Source: Clostridium_AT radicumherbarum
Lineage (GTDB): Bacteria; Bacillota; Clostridia; Clostridiales; Clostridiaceae
Assembly: GCF_045310525.1 (NCBI RefSeq)
Contig: NZ_JBJHZY010000001.1
Span: forward strand, 1,956,666 to 2,020,665
Direction of reading: 5' to 3'
DNA length: 64,000 nt
This document shows, in pieces, positions 31,483 to 40,617 of this stretch (within the stretch, counting starts at the first letter, position 1; the number at the start of each line of letters is the position of its first letter). The notes beneath the pieces were generated by a model that was not told the origin of the DNA, did no database searches, and was given only the letters and a program-made list of their open reading frames with translations. The position numbers and the translations under genes are program-made.

Positions 31483-32580
31483 TTATTTAAAGAAAAACCA
31501 TTTCTTAGCTTTAATATCATTACCTGCAATTAAATAATTAGTGTATATCTTCTTGTCTCCTTCATAGATACTTATGCCTCCAAGCTTTGTTCCTTTTACT
31601 ATAGGCAGTTTTATGTTTTCAGTTGGCTTTGTTATTTTTACTTCATAATTTTTATCTTTATTAACCGGTAATATTATCTCCTTTTCAGTTGTAAGCTTAA
31701 GTACCTTACTTGAGCGATTAATATTAAATTCATCGACTACTTCTTCTTTTGAAAAAAACTGTTTATAATCGTAGTTCTTATTAATATAATCGTAGATTTT
31801 CTTTGTTTCCTTCCATCTTTCAGGTGAGTTTAATACAACAATAATAACATCATTATTCTGTATTTCAACTGATGAAACTAAGCACTTTCCTGCTTTGCCT
31901 GTATAGCCTGTTTTAACGCCGCTGGATTCAGGAAGAAGCCATAAAATTTTATTAATATTGTGATAGCTTCTTGTAAAATCGCTGTCCTTCTTATCTAAAT
32001 CCTTAGTTGCAACTATTTCATTAAATAGCTTATCTTCTCTTGCCTTTATAGTTATTAAAGCCAAATCATAGGCGTTGCAATAGTGATTTTCACTATCTAG
32101 ACCATGCGGTGATTCAAAATTTGTGCTGCAAAGTCCGATTTGATTTGCATATTCATTCATTATCCTTACAAATCCTTCTACACTGCCTCCAATACCCTCT
32201 GCAATAGCAATAGCTGCATCATTGCCAGATCTTAGCATTAAGCCGTATATAAGTTCCTTAAGAGAAATCATGTCGCCTTTTTTGTATCCGACAGTTGAAC
32301 CACGAATTGCTGAGGCCTTGCTGGATATTTCAAACTTTTTATCTAAGTCTCCGTATTTAAGAGCCACAAGAGCTGTCATTATCTTTGTCGTACTTGCCAT
32401 AGGTATAAGCATATGTGCATTTTTTTCGTATAGTACCACTTTAGACCTACTGTCTATGGCAACTGCTGCTCTTGCATTAACATTTATATTCATGGCATTT
32501 ACCTTAATACTTACGAAATTAAATATTATTAGTGAACAAACTAAAAATAGGCTAATAAATTTATTTTTTTTGCTTTTCAA
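31483..32580 (-). CDS. D-alanyl-D-alanine carboxypeptidase (penicillin-binding, S11 family)
   Basis: A 365-aa secreted low-molecular-weight penicillin-binding protein that trims the terminal D-Ala of peptidoglycan stems. A signal peptide (about 10-28) precedes the catalytic domain with SxxK (MASTTKIM), SGN (LRSGNDAAIA) and KTG (VKTGYTGKAG). A beta-rich C-terminal domain follows, and the final residues are basic and aromatic, giving a possible membrane anchor. I start at TTG 32580, 6 nt after AGAGGTG; the in-frame GTG three codons upstream overlaps that site. This is the second such enzyme in the window. Confidence 0.9.
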   Translation of the reverse strand: MKSKKNKFISLFLVCSLIIFNFVSIKVNAMNINVNARAAVAIDSRSKVVLYEKNAHMLIPMASTTKIMTALVALKYGDLDKKFEISSKASAIRGSTVGYKKGDMISLKELIYGLMLRSGNDAAIAIAEGIGGSVEGFVRIMNEYANQIGLCSTNFESPHGLDSENHYCNAYDLALITIKAREDKLFNEIVATKDLDKKDSDFTRSYHNINKILWLLPESSGVKTGYTGKAGKCLVSSVEIQNNDVIIVVLNSPERWKETKKIYDYINKNYDYKQFFSKEEVVDEFNINRSSKVLKLTTEKEIILPVNKDKNYEVKITKPTENIKLPIVKGTKLGGISIYEGDKKIYTNYLIAGNDIKAKKWFFFK

Positions 32581-32775
32581 TTCTATCACCTCTTAAAACA
32601 TACTATATTTATTTTTTCTAATAACTGATAAATTACTCATATTAATATTTTCCATGATTTTAATAAAGTCTATAAAATAGTTTTTCCTTATTGAATTATT
32701 TAAACTGAGTAATTTTATTTATAAACTTATATTTATATTTTTATTGGAAATAATATAAACATTGGAGGTATTGTA

Positions 32776-33351
32776 ATGTTTTACCTATATTTTATATTAT
32801 TAGTGATAATAATTTTATTGTTGATTCCTATTCCTATAAAGCTTAGTATTAAATATTCGAGTTTCAATATTAATTTTTATCTTTATAACTTCAAACTTAA
32901 TTTTGATAAGCTGAGGAAGCTTTATAGAAAAAGTGAGATAAAAAAACATGTTAAACCCTTACATAAGGAAAAATACGAATTTGATTACACATATATACTT
33001 TTTCTTATAGACAGGATTGAGAACATAAAATTAAAGCCTACAATTAGATTTAAATTTTATTGTAACTATGGTTTTAGTGAAGCATCTAGTACAGCAATAG
33101 CATTTGGTTATATTAATTCAATTTCTCCTTTTCTATATAAGTTATTAAATACTCCCTTTAAAATCAAAAGTTATGATTTCAATATTAAACCAAATTTTCA
33201 AGGTGTATTTTTAGAATCAAGCATAAATAGTATAATTTTTGTAAATATAATCAAAATAATCTATATGATCATTTTTATTAGAAAGAAAAGGAATCGCTCA
33301 AACCTTAATTTTAAATTAAAGAACCAAGAGCATAATAATACTAAAACATAG
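32776..33351 (+). CDS. DUF2953 family membrane-anchored protein
   Basis: A 191-aa protein with an N-terminal membrane helix (about 3-21) and a basic, aromatic-rich body (FNINFYLYNFKLNFDKLRK; FKFYCNYGFSEASSTAIAFGYIN), matching the DUF2953 pattern. In spore formers this gene is typically next to gerW/ytfJ, as here. The function is unknown, possibly membrane-linked in the forespore. ATG 32776 follows GGAGGT. Confidence 0.8.
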   Translation: MFYLYFILLVIIILLLIPIPIKLSIKYSSFNINFYLYNFKLNFDKLRKLYRKSEIKKHVKPLHKEKYEFDYTYILFLIDRIENIKLKPTIRFKFYCNYGFSEASSTAIAFGYINSISPFLYKLLNTPFKIKSYDFNIKPNFQGVFLESSINSIIFVNIIKIIYMIIFIRKKRNRSNLNFKLKNQEHNNTKT

Positions 33352-33364
33352 CAATTATTAATTG
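33352..33364. repeat. Hairpin repeat, copy 1 (CAATTATTAATTG)
   Basis: A 13-nt near-palindrome with an ATT centre; flanks extend the stem to 10 bp at RNA level with two G.U pairs. It ends 35 nt before the gerW start. The same core recurs at 39923-39935 and 45429-45441. Confidence 0.6.
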
Positions 33365-33399
33365 TTGTGACATATAAAAGAAAGATTAGGAGGAATAAG

Positions 33400-33831
33400 A
33401 TGGATAATCATCCAATTGACAATTTAATGAAAACCACCATGGAACATATTAAAGAAATGGTAGATGTAAATACCATAATTGGAGATGCTATAGAAGCCAA
33501 AGATGGTTCTATAATAATTCCAATCTCCAGAGTTTGTTTTGGTTTTGCAGCAGGTGGAAGTGAATTTAACTCAAAAGAAGAGAAGAAAGATATGTCTAAA
33601 TTTCCTTTTGGAGGCGGTACTGGTGCTGGGGTTACAGTTAAACCTGTAGCTTTTCTAGTTATACATAATGAATCAGTAAGAATTTTACCTGTTGAGTACG
33701 ATAATCCTTATGAGAAGTTCATGGATTCAATACCCCAGTTTATTGATATGATAAAGGGACTAACCTGTAAAAATAAGGGTGATAATAAAACAAATGAAAC
33801 AACTGTAGATACAAATGAAACCAAGGAATAG
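33400..33831 (+). CDS. gerW: GerW/YtfJ family sporulation protein
   Basis: A 143-aa protein of the GerW/YtfJ family, made in the forespore and needed for normal germination in bacilli. The N-terminus is MDNHPIDNLMKTTMEHIKEM, followed by VNTIIGDAIEAKDGSIIIP and the glycine-rich FGGGTGAGVTVKPVAFLV. The tail is polar. The start at ATG 33400 is fixed by AGGAGG. It forms an operon with the DUF2953 gene and converges on scpB; the terminator overlaps both stop codons. Confidence 0.88.
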   Translation: MDNHPIDNLMKTTMEHIKEMVDVNTIIGDAIEAKDGSIIIPISRVCFGFAAGGSEFNSKEEKKDMSKFPFGGGTGAGVTVKPVAFLVIHNESVRILPVEYDNPYEKFMDSIPQFIDMIKGLTCKNKGDNKTNETTVDTNETKE

Positions 33832-33853
33832 TTTATTCCTTGGTTTCATTTTC
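33811..33853. terminator. Bidirectional terminator overlapping the gerW and scpB stops
   Basis: 33813-33830 (AAATGAAACCAAGGAATA) pairs perfectly with 33834-33851, with only three bases (GTT) left as loop. The stop codons of both convergent genes lie inside it. Confidence 0.85.
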
Positions 33854-34444
33854 ACTATTATCGTCTTCGGTAGCTATAATTTCCAAACTTGCTAAATCAT
33901 CTAAAACTGGCAGCTGCTCTAAGTTTTCCAGCCCAAAGTGCAAAAGGAACTTATCAGTAGTTGCGAAAAGAACAGGCCTCCCTGGTACTTCTAATCTACC
34001 AACTTCCTTAATAAGGCCTTTTTCCGTTAAGGTTAAAACTGCTCTATCACTTTTTACGCCTCTTATTTCATCAATGTTTATTCTTGTTATTGGCTGCTTA
34101 TAGGCAATTATCGCCAAGGTTTCCAAGGCAGCTTGAGAAAGAGATTGTCTTGTATTTATCTTAAGAAGCTTTTGAACATAATTAGTATTTATAGCTTTTG
34201 TTACTAACTGATATTCATCATTAAGAGTTATTAGCATTATTCCTCTTTCTTCACTTTCGTAGCTTTCCTTTAACATTTCTAATAAATTTCTTGTGGTTTC
34301 AAGATCACATTCTATGATGGAAGCTATTTCCTTATCTTTTAAGGGATCTCCACTAGCAAATAGTAATGATTCAATAATTGAAAAATACACTTTTTTCTTT
34401 GAAATTTCATCAATCTCTAATTGATCCAGATAGGCTTTCTTCAT
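33833..34444 (-). CDS. scpB: Segregation and condensation protein B
   Basis: A 203-aa ScpB, the winged-helix partner in the SMC-ScpAB condensin that organises and segregates chromosomes. Signature blocks are SIIESLLFASGDPL near the N-terminus, ALETLAIIAYKQPITRINIDEIRGV in the middle (first part ALETLAIIAYKQPI) and GRLEVPGRPVLFATTDKFL. Its start overlaps the end of scpA by 35 nt, with GAAAGGAT upstream. The acidic tail is read in the terminator arm. Confidence 0.92.
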   Translation of the reverse strand: MKKAYLDQLEIDEISKKKVYFSIIESLLFASGDPLKDKEIASIIECDLETTRNLLEMLKESYESEERGIMLITLNDEYQLVTKAINTNYVQKLLKINTRQSLSQAALETLAIIAYKQPITRINIDEIRGVKSDRAVLTLTEKGLIKEVGRLEVPGRPVLFATTDKFLLHFGLENLEQLPVLDDLASLEIIATEDDNSENETKE

Positions 34445-35186
34445 TATTTTCTATCCTTTCTACATATATATCAGTAAAACTCTTTTCTTGCAATACTCTT
34501 ACAGTTTTTAGTTTTATTAGCTCAAGTAGTGCTAAAAATGTCACTACTTTTTCCATTTTGCTTTCACAGGTAATTAATATATCAGTAAAAATTACAGTTT
34601 TACCCTGCTTTAGATTTTGTCTTAAATATTCCATCTTATCTTCAATTTTATATGAATCAATAGGAATTTCTTTCTGCAAGACATTTCCATTATTTGTCTT
34701 ACTATAATATTTATTCATTAGTTCATTAAATAAATTATATAGCTCTAACATTGTAATATTACTTAGAATGTCAACTTCTTCATCCCTACTATTATCAATA
34801 ATAATTTCAGGTTTTTTAGTAAATACTACTCCAAACTCTTCTTCCTTTGTTCTTAAAATCTCAGCTATAGCTTTATATTTTTTGTATTCAATAAGTTTTG
34901 AAACTAATTCTTTACGTGGGTCAACCTCTTTATCAGCAGCTGTTTCGTCTTCTGTATAATTTGGTAAGAGCATTCTAGATTTTATTTCAAGAAGATTAGC
35001 AGCAATTAAAATAAATTCTGAGGTTACTTCTAAATCCATTTCTTTCATTTGATTTATATATTGTAAATATTGATTTGTTATTTCATGAATTTGTATGTCA
35101 TATATATCCATTTCACTTTTTTTGATTAAATGAAGCAGCAGGTCAAAAGGGCCTTCAAAGTTTTCAATCTTTATATTTAATGTCAT
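34410..35186 (-). CDS. scpA: Segregation and condensation protein A
   Basis: A 258-aa kleisin subunit of SMC-ScpAB. The N-terminal SMC-neck-binding region is KIENFEGPFDLLLHLIKKSE, then DIYDIQIHEITNQYL; the C-terminal winged helix ends LALLELIKLKTVRVLQEKSF. Usual length for the family. Overlapping scpA-scpB arrangement; the dacF gene lies upstream but is separated by its own terminator. Confidence 0.93.
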   Translation of the reverse strand: MTLNIKIENFEGPFDLLLHLIKKSEMDIYDIQIHEITNQYLQYINQMKEMDLEVTSEFILIAANLLEIKSRMLLPNYTEDETAADKEVDPRKELVSKLIEYKKYKAIAEILRTKEEEFGVVFTKKPEIIIDNSRDEEVDILSNITMLELYNLFNELMNKYYSKTNNGNVLQKEIPIDSYKIEDKMEYLRQNLKQGKTVIFTDILITCESKMEKVVTFLALLELIKLKTVRVLQEKSFTDIYVERIENNEESLSGSIRD

Positions 35187-35261
35187 TGGTTCTCTCCTAA
35201 AACATTGTTTAATACCTATAATAGTATTTTAGATGGTTTCATAACTTTTTACAAATAAAAT

Positions 35262-35308
35262 TTAAAAAATAAAGCAGTTAAAGGCAAATTTGCCTTTAGC
35301 TGCTTTAG
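35262..35308 (-). terminator. Terminator of dacF
   Basis: AAAGCAG-TTAAAGGCAA pairs with TTGCCTTTA-GCTGCTTT with one mismatch. On the minus strand it is followed by ATTTTTT. Confidence 0.85.
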
Positions 35309-35312
35309 TAAG

Positions 35313-36479
35313 TTATATTGAATTTTCGAACATTCTCTTTATATTAAGTTTTAGGTTCTCAAATACGCCACCCTTTTTAAAGTCTCTATCACAATATATT
35401 TCAACTTTATTTAACGGCATATCATTAACTAATACTTCACAGTAGCCTACTACTTCCCCTTTTTTGAATTCCTTTTTATTACTATCAATATTTAAGGTGC
35501 ATTTCTTTATAATTTTATTATCAATTCCTTTTTCAACAACTATACTGCAATCCTGCTTTGCCTTTGCAACAAAATATTTATCATTTTGCTTATTAATGTA
35601 AATTTTTTCTACATCATCATCTTTGCTAATAGCCTTTTTAACTTCAAATTTTGAAAAACCAAAATTAAGAAGCATGCTGGCATCTCTATTTCTTATTTTG
35701 TAGGAGGGAGCTCCCATTATAACTGTTAGCATTCTTGCACCATCTCTAACAGCTGTTGCCGATATGCAGTATTTTGCTTCTTCTGTAAAGCCAGTTTTTA
35801 AACCATCACAACCCTTGAAAAATCTAACTAATTTATTGTGGTTTACTAGTCCAATAGGTGATTTCCTTCCTTCTGAAATAGTTTCCATATATGTTCCTGA
35901 ATATTTTAATATAGTAGGGTGCTTTAGCAGCTCTCTTGACATTATTGAAATGTCATAGGCGCTTGTGACATGTCCTGCTGCATTTAGTCCAGTACAGTTT
36001 TTAAAGGTAGTATCCTTCATGCCTAAGGCTTTTGCTCTATCATTCATAAGCTTAACAAAAGCTTCTTCACTACCAGCTAAATATTCCCCCATGGCAACTG
36101 CTGCATCATTACCAGAAGCAATAGCAATTCCCTTTAAAATTTCTTCAACTGTTCTAATCTCCCCAGTGTCTAACAGCATTGTGCTTCCGCCCATTTTCTT
36201 TGCGTTTTCACTTGCAGTAATCTTATCACTTATTTTAATCTTACCACTATCTACAGCCTCCATTGCTAGAAGCATAGTCATAATCTTAGTTACAGAAGCC
36301 GGTGCAAGTTTTTCATGAGAATTTTTTTCAAATATTATCTTTCCTGTTACAGGTTCCATTAGTAATGCTGATCTTGCATCAACCTTTAAGCCGCTCTCCT
36401 CTGCTTTAACCTTAATTGAAAATATTTGAAAAATAAAAACAGCTGATAGTATAATGCTAAATAATTTTTGTTTTCTCAT
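35313..36479 (-). CDS. dacF: D-alanyl-D-alanine carboxypeptidase DacF-type
   Basis: A 388-aa secreted penicillin-binding protein (S11), with signal peptide to about residue 26, SxxK in APASVTKIMTML, SGN in ASGNDAAVAM, and KTG in GLKTGFTEEAKY, followed by the C-terminal beta domain. In Bacillus the homologue acts in the forespore and shapes the spore cortex. Synteny here (spoIIM, purine and pyrimidine phosphorylases, dacF, scpAB) is close to the sporulation neighbourhood of other Firmicutes, which supports DacF. ATG 36479 has GGAGGAG 6 nt upstream. Confidence 0.9.
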   Translation of the reverse strand: MRKQKLFSIILSAVFIFQIFSIKVKAEESGLKVDARSALLMEPVTGKIIFEKNSHEKLAPASVTKIMTMLLAMEAVDSGKIKISDKITASENAKKMGGSTMLLDTGEIRTVEEILKGIAIASGNDAAVAMGEYLAGSEEAFVKLMNDRAKALGMKDTTFKNCTGLNAAGHVTSAYDISIMSRELLKHPTILKYSGTYMETISEGRKSPIGLVNHNKLVRFFKGCDGLKTGFTEEAKYCISATAVRDGARMLTVIMGAPSYKIRNRDASMLLNFGFSKFEVKKAISKDDDVEKIYINKQNDKYFVAKAKQDCSIVVEKGIDNKIIKKCTLNIDSNKKEFKKGEVVGYCEVLVNDMPLNKVEIYCDRDFKKGGVFENLKLNIKRMFENSI

Positions 36480-36629
36480 ATTACTCCTCCTTTCCATGAA
36501 ATTAGTATTACCTCTTTTTTTTAGATTATAACGAAAGAAAATTGTTAAATTTTACATTAAAGTATATATGATTTATTATAAATAAAGCTTATGGATGAAT
36601 AATATTATGGAATTATTCTTTCTCAAAAA

Positions 36630-36664
36630 TCAAAAAAAATAGCTTTAACTAGTAAAGCTATTTC
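36630..36664 (-). terminator. Terminator of the punA-pdp operon
   Basis: ATAGCTTTA and its complement (36639-36661, tight loop) are followed on the minus strand by eight T. Confidence 0.85.
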
Positions 36665-36699
36665 TAAATTCATTATTAAATTTTAATAATAAACTTTGT

Positions 36700-37998
36700 T
36701 TATAGTATTATATCATGAATGTAATCTACTTTTTTAGCAGTATTTCCAATTGTGTAGGCCTTTCTTATCATAGCCTCAGCCTCGTCACATTGAGATAAAT
36801 TAGTATGTAATACGCATAAGGTATCTCCTACATTAACTTTCTCTCCAACCTTCTTTACAATTGTTATGCCAGCAGCAAAATCAATAGAATCTTCTTTAGT
36901 TTTTCTACCTGCACCCAGAAGCATTGCTGATATTCCAATATTTTCTGCCTCTATAGCTGCTACAAAACCTTTCACTGTAGATTTTACTTCAAAATGATTC
37001 TTAGCAACAGGTAATAGTTCTATATTTTCAATAACTTCAGGATTTCCCCCTTGTATCTTAACAAGTTCTTTAAGTTTTTCAATTGCCCTGCCTGATTTTA
37101 TTATTTCTGATAAGCTCTTAAATGCTTCGTCAAACTCCTTAAAGGCACCACCTAATACAGACATATGAGAGGCAATAGTAAGTGCTACTGTAGTTTCGTC
37201 TTCTGAGCCCTTTCCTTTTAGAACCTCAATTGCTTCTCTTACTTCATTTGCATTACCTACTTCGTGGCCTAAAGGCTGATTCATATCTGTTATAACTGCT
37301 ACAGTCCTTCTATTAAGATGTTTACCTATTTCAACCATTGTTCTTGCTAATTCCCTTGCTTCCTCCACAGTTTTCATGAAAGCACCTGATCCAACTTTAA
37401 CATCAAGAACTATAGCATCTGAGCCCGAAGCTATTTTCTTGCTCATAATTGAGCTTGCTATTAAAGGAATACTATCAACTGTTGCAGTAACATCTCTTAA
37501 AGCATATATTTTCTTATCTGCAGGAGTTAGATTCCCAGACTGTCCTGTAATTGCCATTTTATATTTATTTACATTATTAATAAATTCTTCACTGCTTAAT
37601 TCAGTTCTAAAACCTTCAATGGATTCAAGTTTATCAATAGTTCCCCCAGTGTGTCCTAAGCCTCTGCCTGACATTTTAGCTATTGGAACACCTACAGAAG
37701 CTACTAGTGGGATAACAATTAAGCTTATTTTATCCCCTACTCCTCCAGTTGAATGTTTATCAACTTTTATGCCCTCTATGGCTGAAAGATCCACCTTATC
37801 ACCAGAATTTACAAAAGACATAGTCATATTAGAAGTCTCTTCCTTATTCATGCCTTTAAAATATATAGCCATAAGAAATGCAGACATCTGATAGTCAGGA
37901 ATTTCACCTTTAGTATAGCCCTGTACTGCAAAATCAATTTCTTCGGCAGTCAGAACCTCTCCTTGTTTCTTCTTTTGTATTAAATCTACCATTCTCAT
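36700..37998 (-). CDS. pdp: Pyrimidine-nucleoside phosphorylase
   Basis: A 432-aa enzyme that splits uridine, deoxyuridine and thymidine with phosphate, allowing reuse of sugar and base. The phosphate-site signature KHSTGGVGDKISL is near residue 81, followed by KMSGRGLGHTGGTIDKLESI in pattern (SGRGLGHTGGTIDKLES) and MNQPLGHEVGNANEV. Length is typical. ATG 37998 follows AGGAGTG, 24 nt after punA, so one salvage operon. Confidence 0.94.
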   Translation of the reverse strand: MRMVDLIQKKKQGEVLTAEEIDFAVQGYTKGEIPDYQMSAFLMAIYFKGMNKEETSNMTMSFVNSGDKVDLSAIEGIKVDKHSTGGVGDKISLIVIPLVASVGVPIAKMSGRGLGHTGGTIDKLESIEGFRTELSSEEFINNVNKYKMAITGQSGNLTPADKKIYALRDVTATVDSIPLIASSIMSKKIASGSDAIVLDVKVGSGAFMKTVEEARELARTMVEIGKHLNRRTVAVITDMNQPLGHEVGNANEVREAIEVLKGKGSEDETTVALTIASHMSVLGGAFKEFDEAFKSLSEIIKSGRAIEKLKELVKIQGGNPEVIENIELLPVAKNHFEVKSTVKGFVAAIEAENIGISAMLLGAGRKTKEDSIDFAAGITIVKKVGEKVNVGDTLCVLHTNLSQCDEAEAMIRKAYTIGNTAKKVDYIHDIIL

Positions 37999-38022
37999 TT
38001 TTTGTTCACTCCTATTACTTTA

Positions 38023-38838
38023 TTAAAGTATTTTTACAAATTCATTAATCAGATTAATGAACTTATCTTTAACCTTATTTGATACTTCTATAACCTCTTC
38101 ATGATTAAGAGCCTGGTTTAAAATCCCAGCAGCCATGTTTGTTATACATGAAATACCAAGCACCTTAATTGTGCAGTGTCTCGCAGCAATTACTTCAGGT
38201 ACAGTTGACATTCCAACTGCATCTCCGCCTAATATTCTAGTCATTCTAATTTCAGCTGGTGTTTCATAAGTAGGCCCAGTAAACATAAAATAAGTGCCTT
38301 GCTTAAGTTCAATATTTAGATTTTTTGCTGCAGTTTTTGCTAAATTTATTAATTCCTTATCATAAGCAGAAGATAAATCTGGGAATCTAACACCTAGATT
38401 CTCATCATTTTTCCCAATTAAGGGATTATTAAATGCCAAATTAACATGATCAGTAATAAGCATTAAATCTCCAGGCTTAAAGTCAAGGTTTACTCCACCA
38501 GCTGCATTTGTAACAACTAAGGTTTCAATTCCTAAATATTTCATTATATATACTGGCAGCACTAAATCCTCCATTTTATTTCCTTCGTAATAATGGAATC
38601 TTCCCTGCATCATAACAACATCTTTACCTTGAAGTTTACCAAAAACAAATTGACCTTTATGCCCTTTAACAGTTGATTCAGGTAAATTTGGTACCTCAGA
38701 ATATTTTATGACAACCATATCTTCAAGGGTTTCAGCCATTTCTCCAAGTCCTGATCCAAGTATTATTCCTACTTTAGGAATAATATTAATTTTACCTTTA
38801 ATGTAGCTTACACTTTCCTTTACCTTCTCTAAGTTCAT
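38023..38838 (-). CDS. punA: Purine-nucleoside phosphorylase (trimeric type)
   Basis: A 271-aa PNP that phosphorolyses inosine and guanosine. Motifs are GIILGSGLGEMA, KGHKGQFVFG, MQGRFHYYEG, TNAAGGVNLDFKPGDLMLI in pattern (TNAAGGVNLDF) and GDAVGMSTVPEVIAARH. First gene of the punA-pdp operon. In Bacillus the same genes sit next to dacF and spoIIM, as here. Confidence 0.94.
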   Translation of the reverse strand: MNLEKVKESVSYIKGKINIIPKVGIILGSGLGEMAETLEDMVVIKYSEVPNLPESTVKGHKGQFVFGKLQGKDVVMMQGRFHYYEGNKMEDLVLPVYIMKYLGIETLVVTNAAGGVNLDFKPGDLMLITDHVNLAFNNPLIGKNDENLGVRFPDLSSAYDKELINLAKTAAKNLNIELKQGTYFMFTGPTYETPAEIRMTRILGGDAVGMSTVPEVIAARHCTIKVLGISCITNMAAGILNQALNHEEVIEVSNKVKDKFINLINEFVKIL

Positions 38839-38884
38839 TTACTCAATCCTTTCTTTAGCTTAATTATATATTTTTAGTGATGAA

Positions 38885-38928
38885 AATAGGCATGTACCTA
38901 GCTTTATATAAGCTAAACACATGCTAAT
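38885..38928 (-). terminator. Terminator downstream of the spoIIM operon
   Basis: On the minus strand AGCATGT pairs with ACATGCC-type sequence around an inner AGCTT/AAGCT hairpin, followed by TATTTTC. The T-tract is modest. Confidence 0.5.
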
Positions 38929-39017
38929 ATTGTAAATAAATATTATCATATTAATACTGTTCTTAACAGTTATAATTGTATGCTTTAAAGTAATTTTAAG
39001 ATTATGAAATATACAAA

Positions 39018-39248
39018 TTAAAAATTACTTATAACTTTTTTAATAATATATATATAATTATATAGAATTTTCATATTTTTATCTACTAAAAAATTAACAA
39101 AAATACTATTATCATATATATTTGTTTTATAAAAGTAATATAACACCCCATCTATAATCTTAGGAAGCAGCATACCAAATATAATAAGAACCAAAAAGCA
39201 TCTTAAAATTAGGCTAATAAATTCAATTACATTTTCCAGTTTAAACAT
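39018..39248 (-). CDS. Small membrane protein downstream of spoIIM (possible YqzK/DUF4227-like)
   Basis: A 76-aa protein with one clear membrane segment (about 9-35), then an Asn/Tyr/Ile-rich tail. It lies 11 nt after spoIIM, where Bacillus carries the small membrane gene yqzK (DUF4227); identity is suggested by position and length only. AAGTGAC precedes the ATG at 39248. The role is unknown. Confidence 0.6.
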   Translation of the reverse strand: MFKLENVIEFISLILRCFLVLIIFGMLLPKIIDGVLYYFYKTNIYDNSIFVNFLVDKNMKILYNYIYIIKKVISNF

Positions 39249-39259
39249 ATTGTCACTTC

Positions 39260-39886
39260 CTATAGTATAAGCTTAACTAAGGAAGGTGATCCATAGGTTT
39301 CAAGTGCAAAGCCAATAAACATTACTATTGTAATAACTGCAAAGTAAAAAGAATAGGTAGCTAATTTAACCCAAAGACTTCCATTATACCTCTTATTCAT
39401 TTTTTCTTTTAATAGATTAACCGAAAATTCCATTGAAAGTACAGAAGCAACTATAATACATGGTAAGTACAATAAGTTTTGAGGCACTACCCCTAAAGCT
39501 GCTATCCCAATTCCCTTTACCCCAAAACCACTTATCATAAAGCTTAATGTAAAACCAACGGTAAAGCCTTTTACTAAGTCAATTAATAATATAATTGGGA
39601 TTCCAACCATTGTTAATCCTAGAAACCAAATTGCAATTATAAATGGAATATTATTTTTTATAACGTCTATTAAAATGCTATTATATTTAAAATTACCTTG
39701 TGTTATATTTTGCGAAAAATTACTTAAATAGTTTACCAAATCACTTCTATCACCATTAGCCATATATTTTACAGAATAAATTCCTAGAACGATTCCAGTA
39801 AATATGCAAAGCAAACTAATTACATAAAGCCAAAAGTTCTCTTGAACGTGATTGCCTAAATTAATTGCATTTCTTCTATTGGACAT
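39260..39886 (-). CDS. spoIIM: Stage II sporulation protein M
   Basis: A 208-aa membrane protein of the SpoIID-M-P engulfment machinery that drives septal peptidoglycan remodelling so the mother cell membrane can engulf the forespore. It has about five hydrophobic segments, with the conserved blocks NNIPFIIAIWFLGLTMVGIP and ALGVVPQNLLYLPC. I start at ATG 39886 because AAGGAGGAG lies 6-7 nt upstream; the frame is open 13 codons further, into a hairpin repeat. Confidence 0.92.
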   Translation of the reverse strand: MSNRRNAINLGNHVQENFWLYVISLLCIFTGIVLGIYSVKYMANGDRSDLVNYLSNFSQNITQGNFKYNSILIDVIKNNIPFIIAIWFLGLTMVGIPIILLIDLVKGFTVGFTLSFMISGFGVKGIGIAALGVVPQNLLYLPCIIVASVLSMEFSVNLLKEKMNKRYNGSLWVKLATYSFYFAVITIVMFIGFALETYGSPSLVKLIL

Positions 39887-39919
39887 ATCTTTCTCCTCCT
39901 TGGGTTCCTCATTTTTTCT

Positions 39920-39938
39920 AAGCAATTATTAATTGCTT
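39920..39938. repeat. Hairpin repeat, copy 2 (CAATTATTAATTG core)
   Basis: AAGCAATT-ATT-AATTGCTT, a perfect 8-bp inverted repeat. The core (39923-39935) lies 36 nt upstream of the spoIIM start. On the minus strand ATGAGGAA follows, as in copy 3. Confidence 0.65.
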
Positions 39939-40097
39939 GTCCCTTTGTATATTATCTTTTAATATTTATGATAATAAATGGAGTTATATGACTAGTCCAA
40001 AAAACATAAAAAGTATAAAAGACAAAAATCCGCTTTAATTTTTTAGTAAAAATATGTATTGGCTGTGCAAATTGAAATCTAATTAAATCTATTTTAT

Positions 40098-40334
40098 TTA
40101 TTCAGTTTTATCTGCTGATTGATCTTGTGTAACTTGTTCATTTGTTGCTGATTTATTTGCTTGTATAGCAGTTGCCTGTATTACAGTAGATTGACCAAAG
40201 TAATAGCCAATTACTAATGTAAACACGCTTAAAAACTCAGTTGAACTTAAAAGTTTCATTACTGACAAATAGCAAAAAACTAATGTTAATAATAAAGCTA
40301 TTATCTTCTTTACACTTACAAATTGTTTTAACAT
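40098..40334 (-). CDS. Small phage-like membrane protein
   Basis: A 78-aa protein with two hydrophobic segments (about 8-28 and 33-48) and a polar Gln/Thr/Asp tail. The block LLLTLVFCYLSV, then TEFLSVFTLVIGYYFGQST, resembles small membrane proteins next to lysis modules in clostridial phages, but no formal family can be named. GGAGGT lies 6 nt before the ATG. Its neighbours are remnants, so this may be an orphan of a lost prophage. Confidence 0.65.
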   Translation of the reverse strand: MLKQFVSVKKIIALLLTLVFCYLSVMKLLSSTEFLSVFTLVIGYYFGQSTVIQATAIQANKSATNEQVTQDQSADKTE

Positions 40335-40387
40335 ATTAAATTACCTCCAAATAATTAATATAAAGGTGTCCTAACTTTGGATACCTT

Positions 40388-40583
40388 CTAAACTAAATTT
40401 CCAGCATCCTTGAAAGTTGTAAATCTTGTATCTTCTCCTAACATTATATTAATTTGTTGTTGCACTTCATTCCTAAACATATCAATTGTTTTCCATATCC
40501 AGCAAAATAATAGAAATACCAAACTGCTCTATTTCAAACTTCGTTAAATTTAACAACATCAGAAGTAGCTGGCTGATATAATT
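40388..40583 (-). pseudogene. Degraded coding remnant upstream of the phage-like gene
   Basis: On the minus strand the translation reads YQPATSDVVKFNEV then a stop, and a second open piece ending IDMFRNEVQQQINIMLGED, FTTFKDAGNLV, then a stop. It looks like protein sequence broken by stops and a frameshift, without its own start. Parent family not identified; a phage origin is suggested only by the neighbours. Confidence 0.45.
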
Positions 40584-40589
40584 TAAATA

Positions 40590-40617
40590 AAAATACACCC
40601 TAATTAATGGGTGTACA
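40590..40617 (-). terminator. Terminator of the small WYL-like gene
   Basis: TACACCC (40594-40600) pairs with GGGTGTA (40609-40615), followed on the minus strand by ATTTTTATTT. It overlaps the end of the gene. Confidence 0.75.
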